DNA of 13,825 nucleotides from Candidatus Omnitrophota bacterium (GTDB lineage Bacteria > Omnitrophota > Gorgyraeia > 2-02-FULL-51-18), in the NCBI GenBank assembly GCA_016196505.1, contig JACPXO010000020.1, forward strand, positions 1 through 13,825. The letters are read 5' to 3'. The translations under genes and the position numbers were made by a program. Below, in pieces: positions 11,101 to 13,825 of the stretch (position 1 is its first letter; each line of letters opens with the position of its first letter). Under the pieces are notes generated by a model. That model did not search any database. It was not told the origin of the DNA and was given only the letters and a program-made list of their open reading frames with translations.

Positions 11101-13825
11101 GTCTTTCGCCGCGATGGCCAGGGTGAGTTTCCGCTTACCACTGTCGAGCACTGCTTTGAAACGCTGGATCTCGAGCTGACTGAGTTTTGAACTAAAAGAG
11201 TCATAGTTGTCGTAAAAAGTATACCCGACGCGGATAAAACCCAGGAGTTCCATGAGGTCGTTGAAACTGCTCATGTGAAAACCGACGCTCATCGCGCCGT
11301 GCAAGCCCTCAAAGAGCCGTTTCTCTTTGTCGCTCAAAGCCCCCGCGAGATTAAGCACCTCGTTCCGGGGCGTTGCCTGATCAAGTTGGGCGCCCAGCCA
11401 TTTCGAGATCTCCGGAGCCCCCGACGGAATTTGTGAAACCATCGCGTCATCGAACTTTTCTCCGAACACCTCTTTCATGCTGTTTCTGGCGGATTCCTCG
11501 TACGCCTTGGGCATCGCCTCGATGAGCCGTATTCTCCAGCGAACCCATTGCCCCTCTGGGACCCCGGCGGGGAAACGCCCTTCGATGGCGGTGAGCTGAG
11601 CCCTGACCTCGCCGGACGCTCCCTGTTTCATTTTTGCCAAATGCAGATACGGCAGGAAATAAGCCGTTTTTTCCCGGGCGACGGCGTTTTCATAATCCAT
11701 GAGGGCCGTGAAGTATTCTTTGACGAGCGTGACGGCTGCCGTTTTCTTGGCGACATTGAGCTGTGTCGAAACACCCAAGCCCGCGGTGAGACGCCCCTCG
11801 GCGTCCAATCCCAACTCGCCGCTCAGCGCCGGATTGATCAGGATATCGATCCAATCCTTGCCGAGTTCGGCTTCGAGTTTGGTACGCGCCTCCAAGAAAC
11901 GCCCCTCGGCCTGCTTAACGTTGCCCGAGGCCATCACAAACGCATGCAGATCGAAGGATTCCGCACGGGCGGCCTTCTCGACGTAGAGAGTCGCGATGTC
12001 ACTTACAAGTTCTAAAATCCTTTTCTGGTCGGCGGTTGGATTTAGCCCGGCCAGTTTTTTAAAAATGGCCGTGAGAGCGCGTGGATTTAAAACCTGGGCT
12101 ACCTCGAGATCGTTTTCGGCGAATTGCTTATCAAAACCCGACGCGATCTCAAAAACCACCTTGATAACTTCCGGATTCACGTCCGTCACAGCCGAGAGAA
12201 TCCTATCAAGCGCTTTTTCCCGCTCCGCCGGTGACTTGAACGCTTCATTTCCGGCGATGGCTTCGCGGAACGTGCTGAGCGTAACCGTTTTATTTTTATA
12301 AAGCGTGAGCGCTACTGCGCCGAGGGCCCGCGTTTCGCTGTCCTGGCTTTGGGCGAAGCGGTTTGAAATGTCGAGAAGTCTTGTCGAAATACCCACGACC
12401 GGTTCCTGCAGTTCCAACTGGACCGGAGGCGTAGGTTCAACTTTGACGGCCGGCTTGTCCGGGGTCACGCGTTGAATCACCGGCGGCGCGGGAGGCGCCG
12501 AAGCCGGAGTCTTAGCCGTTGGTTTGGCTTCCGCCGGCTTGGCGACTTCTTCCCGCACAGGGGCGGGAGGCGCAGGGGGTCCGACAACGGGCTTTACCGC
12601 CTGAACGAAAATAGGCGCCAAAGCGGATTTGACCTCCGCATACTTCGGGTCATTCAACAACGCCTGGGCGCTCTTCTCGTCTTTGTCTTTAACCAAGCGC
12701 GTAAACTCCGCTTCGCCTTCTTTGATTTTTAGAAGCTTGGTTCTGGTTTCGCGTAAGGTAGACAGACCCTTTCCAAAACGGCCGAAAATGTCCCAAATCG
12801 GCCTAAAGTCGGCGTCGGGGTATTTCTTATAGAGTTCCGTAGCCCCAAGCTCTCTTTCTAACACCCGCCCTGGGACTTTGGACCGGCGGGCCTTTTCGAA
12901 CAACCGACTTTCCTCTTTGGCCTCTCTGAGCTCGCCGGCCGTTTCGGCGAATCGGTCGAAGTCGGCCCGCCTTGAAAAAATGAGCCCAAGTTGAGTTTCG
13001 GATAGTCCTTTTTCTCCACGTTGAAAATCCAATGCGGCGCGCAAAGGATCCATCCCGGACATAAACATAATTTGAGAGTACGACTTGAACTTCTTATCGA
13101 AATTTTCCCTGTTGTTTTCGCCAAACACCTTGTCCGCGCCCATACGCACCAGCATGAATACCAGGCGTTGGGCAGGTTCCGAAAGACCCTCAATGGACTG
13201 GTTGAATTTCAGCTCGGCTTCGGCATAATCGGCCTCGGCAAACCCCAGGCGTTGTTCAAGCCGCACCTCCTGAAGTGCGAACGAGCTTTCCCGAATTTCT
13301 TTGGGTGTTTTAGCGTTCATGAAACGCCGTTCGGCCGCTTCCACGCGCGGCCCGAGCGCCTCTGCCTCTTCTCTTTTTTCACGGATGCTTTTCTTGAGAT
13401 AAAGCCCCTCTAGTTCTCCGGTGGAATTCGTGTAGAAACGGAACAACGGGTACTTGGATCTCAACGCCTCCCACTGGGGCTTGCTTATCGAAGCAAAGGC
13501 CTTTTGTTTTTCAAGCCGCCCGAGACTCTCCTCGTACGTTTTTCTTGAGTGAAGATCAAGCGACCGGAAAAGCGTCTCAAAATTCGTCACGGCGGGGTTC
13601 AACCCTATTTTTTCAAGGTCCTCGGTCAGCATCCGCGTGACACGCCGCATATCGCGCGTCGCCTCACGTATCGCCGCCCGGTCCTCGCTGAAATAATCCA
13701 CCCCTAAACCGCGGGAGAGATACCCCCCGAAACCGCTCCGGTCGGCAAGCTCGACGGTTTGGTCGAGGGCCGCGCCCCAGAGGTTATGCGCGATCCCAAG
13801 AGCGCCGCCTTGAGCGATCTTTTCG
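8026..13825 (-). CDS. Giant envelope-type protein, upstream part (partial at the right edge, ends at a frameshift)
   Basis: I do not recognise the family. The frame is open from the first complete codon at 13824 to TGA at 8028..8026, about 1,932 codons, and continues beyond the window. A GTG at 13701 could be mistaken for a start, but 41 further in-frame sense codons precede it and no convincing ribosome binding site is seen, so the true start lies outside. The protein is mostly charged and helical (rich in Glu, Lys, Arg, Ala, Leu). It contains a Pro/Ala linker (12596-12423), a TolC/OEP-like segment (11960-10845), coiled-coil stretches (for example 10900-10740) and a J-domain-like segment (8626-8441). 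I see no cysteine, no membrane helix and no catalytic motif. The last residues before the TGA look unlike the helix that precedes them, and natural-looking sequence continues in the neighbouring frame. I therefore infer that this is the front part of the same gene as the 1-8059 frame. An alternative is a complete C-terminus followed by a separate overlapping gene. Confidence 0.9.
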   Translation of the reverse strand, partial: EKIAQGGALGIAHNLWGAALDQTVELADRSGFGGYLSRGLGVDYFSEDRAAIREATRDMRRVTRMLTEDLEKIGLNPAVTNFETLFRSLDLHSRKTYEESLGRLEKQKAFASISKPQWEALRSKYPLFRFYTNSTGELEGLYLKKSIREKREEAEALGPRVEAAERRFMNAKTPKEIRESSFALQEVRLEQRLGFAEADYAEAELKFNQSIEGLSEPAQRLVFMLVRMGADKVFGENNRENFDKKFKSYSQIMFMSGMDPLRAALDFQRGEKGLSETQLGLIFSRRADFDRFAETAGELREAKEESRLFEKARRSKVPGRVLERELGATELYKKYPDADFRPIWDIFGRFGKGLSTLRETRTKLLKIKEGEAEFTRLVKDKDEKSAQALLNDPKYAEVKSALAPIFVQAVKPVVGPPAPPAPVREEVAKPAEAKPTAKTPASAPPAPPVIQRVTPDKPAVKVEPTPPVQLELQEPVVGISTRLLDISNRFAQSQDSETRALGAVALTLYKNKTVTLSTFREAIAGNEAFKSPAEREKALDRILSAVTDVNPEVIKVVFEIASGFDKQFAENDLEVAQVLNPRALTAIFKKLAGLNPTADQKRILELVSDIATLYVEKAARAESFDLHAFVMASGNVKQAEGRFLEARTKLEAELGKDWIDILINPALSGELGLDAEGRLTAGLGVSTQLNVAKKTAAVTLVKEYFTALMDYENAVAREKTAYFLPYLHLAKMKQGASGEVRAQLTAIEGRFPAGVPEGQWVRWRIRLIEAMPKAYEESARNSMKEVFGEKFDDAMVSQIPSGAPEISKWLGAQLDQATPRNEVLNLAGALSDKEKRLFEGLHGAMSVGFHMSSFNDLMELLGFIRVGYTFYDNYDSFSSKLSQLEIQRFKAVLDSGKRKLTLAIAAKDAEIKRLLEVIRIETPEAPTAMDSLAAARDYFNSVEKSAPALRELYTRYHFKGRGYDGLFAAITEKARLEAQSKSLDRAVRALEESHKEATPKEKAELEKSHSEFDRESGVLSKRTKAASTLTDIRGVLRDIQDLRRFRPDFSGKMTRYETRTGRLFLRAQLQAIKIVETKAELSEETAEAFDRVLTEIASQNLLLNPKDRASLYADWVKALDALAARSHAKDDARVRKMREELDGHFKVNAEQEKFLKLVADTRQGMGKITTLSDWNEAVQRVDKERRRVAQYFTGKKAKGFDKAVAEMRSAAETKALEIIRGSGLSLEKLGSFEQLLAVFDYGRLEIKDQRVKREDWLRAIRQAASSSKDIKTRQALEGAVDAAFKDVKRHDTIRVDLIQNSNEILDKDIDQLPFAKKTASIMVILEDINKVEKEGLPGFGKEAIRLSRDIFDLRLKAEKKAAEVLITEVRAKKALTPEAAEAMMRVIGLMGYDRMIPDEQEDAMERWGKVIEQMIDADPALKAAKKDILPFLPSKSSVLRPARNSFALWQMLTAMQSKFEATERATLIGKITLNLYVPFLDIVQREMLNAKTPLSEATYESFEQFMGALKLWRLDPLRLKQFRSEIESSLVQMARRNGALKSRVLDAEKYFKERNISPTPRQILDHLTGAEDAAVPQLKLLDRFVFTLDRTFKVAEMERAVKEGAKPEETVDRAARVIGAVRETETLVADFERAAGRVDKLTIDEIVKGEFFNDLRRRMLLATVSIQRLPFALIQDFDQSRLDTLKNLEKRTSDAAESVKRALLEKLRFAGVEDQQKLLAYWAVDEVSPDKLNRDLGSPYALTAKEIEDKYRDLIRLVQSGKLGPKEKADRVAQINRDQKAANDVRRKIVSYRLDRLAQAVSPRYVRHAESYEELESTANGLIQEARLLGISKPGYEQVLTRITEAKAQAQKDKKDFSRYLTAVEGDFVSATSQTELNELWQELARETVRNLSLYPLVKGERDALIQRVMKIHERYSLALVRTSFVFTAGRS
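8441..8626 (-). other. Degenerate J-domain-like segment without HPD
   Basis: About 62 residues follow the layout of a DnaJ J-domain: an LG start, a Thr-x-x-Glu-Ile helix with a conserved-looking Tyr-Arg-x-Leu (TAKEIEDKYRDL), a loop, then a helix with KEKADRVAQIN, and a final Arg-Arg-x-x-x-Tyr-Arg-x-Asp stretch. The HPD tripeptide needed to stimulate Hsp70 ATPase is absent; the loop reads VQSGKLG. If homologous, it would be a structural remnant and not a working co-chaperone. Chance similarity between short charged helices is quite possible. Confidence 0.3.
10845..11960 (-). other. TolC/OEP-like helical segment 1
   Basis: About 370 residues whose order of elements resembles outer-membrane efflux proteins (OEP/TolC). 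A helix (GNVKQAEGRFLEARTKLEAE) is followed by a short alternating stretch around LTAGLGVSTQLN. A long helix with KEYFTALMDYENAVAREK then recalls the OEP pattern of a Tyr-rich helix after the barrel strand. A second alternating stretch (FIRVGYTFYDNYDSFSS) is followed by a long helix, and then by ALRELYTRYHFKGRGYDG leading into a Leu/Ala/Gln helix, recalling the OEP Y..G turn. Length is close to two OEP repeats (roughly 400 residues in the family). This is pattern resemblance only; generic coiled coil is the alternative. Confidence 0.4.
12423..12596 (-). other. Pro/Ala-rich linker
   Basis: About 58 residues dominated by Pro, Ala, Val, Lys and Glu, with short runs such as GPPAPPAP and SAPPAPP, between two helical regions. 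Low complexity with alternating Pro and charged residues is typical of an extended, flexible spacer. In envelope proteins such spacers often cross the periplasm or separate folded modules; that role is inferred here. It marks a likely boundary between the N-proximal helical block and the TolC/OEP-like block. Confidence 0.85.

Noticed and set aside
13699..13701. GTG at 13701 as the gene start
   Set aside because: The frame is open for 41 more codons to the window edge with the same protein-like composition, and no clear ribosome binding site precedes the GTG.
1..13825. tRNA, rRNA, CRISPR, insertion sequences, attachment sites, promoters and terminators
   Set aside because: None seen; the window is coding from edge to edge, with no non-coding gap in which such sites would normally lie.

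Overview
The whole 13.8 kb window is coding on the minus strand, and I read it as one slice of a single giant gene. Translation runs right to left. One frame is open from the right edge to a TGA at 8028..8026. A second frame, offset by one base, is open from 8188 through the left edge. Neither the true start nor the true stop is in the window. Joined across one single-base discontinuity near 8044-8060, the two parts give about 4,600 residues (about 1,922 + 2,686). No intergenic region, promoter, terminator, RNA gene, mobile element or CRISPR array is visible.

Layout in protein order: 13825-12600, charged helical region; 12596-12423, Pro/Ala linker; 11960-10845, helical segment whose pattern resembles a TolC/OEP (outer-membrane efflux) protein; 10845-8650, long charged helical and coiled-coil stretch; 8626-8441, short segment resembling a J-domain without HPD; 8188-8026, the frame change; 7725-6790, second TolC/OEP-like helical segment; 6412-5482, about 310 residues of short alternating beta strands resembling an outer-membrane beta-barrel of around 20 strands; 5420-4850, coiled coil; 4850-900, degenerate helical repeats with recurring NP-(Y/H) starts; 900-1, Thr/Ser/Asn/Asp-richer helical repeats. 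In my hand translation I found no cysteine in the roughly 4,600 residues, which fits an exported protein of a Gram-negative (diderm) envelope.

Organism: there is no taxonomic marker gene. Roughly mid-50s percent GC, a very large structural-looking ORF, a helical body and outer-membrane-like segments are compatible with giant genes reported from uncultured diderms such as Omnitrophota (former OP3) and other PVC-related lineages. This is an inference, not an identification. Probably the most useful reading is of a giant envelope-spanning or surface protein that carries its own outer-membrane-type elements. All domain calls rest on sequence pattern only and need profile and structure searches.
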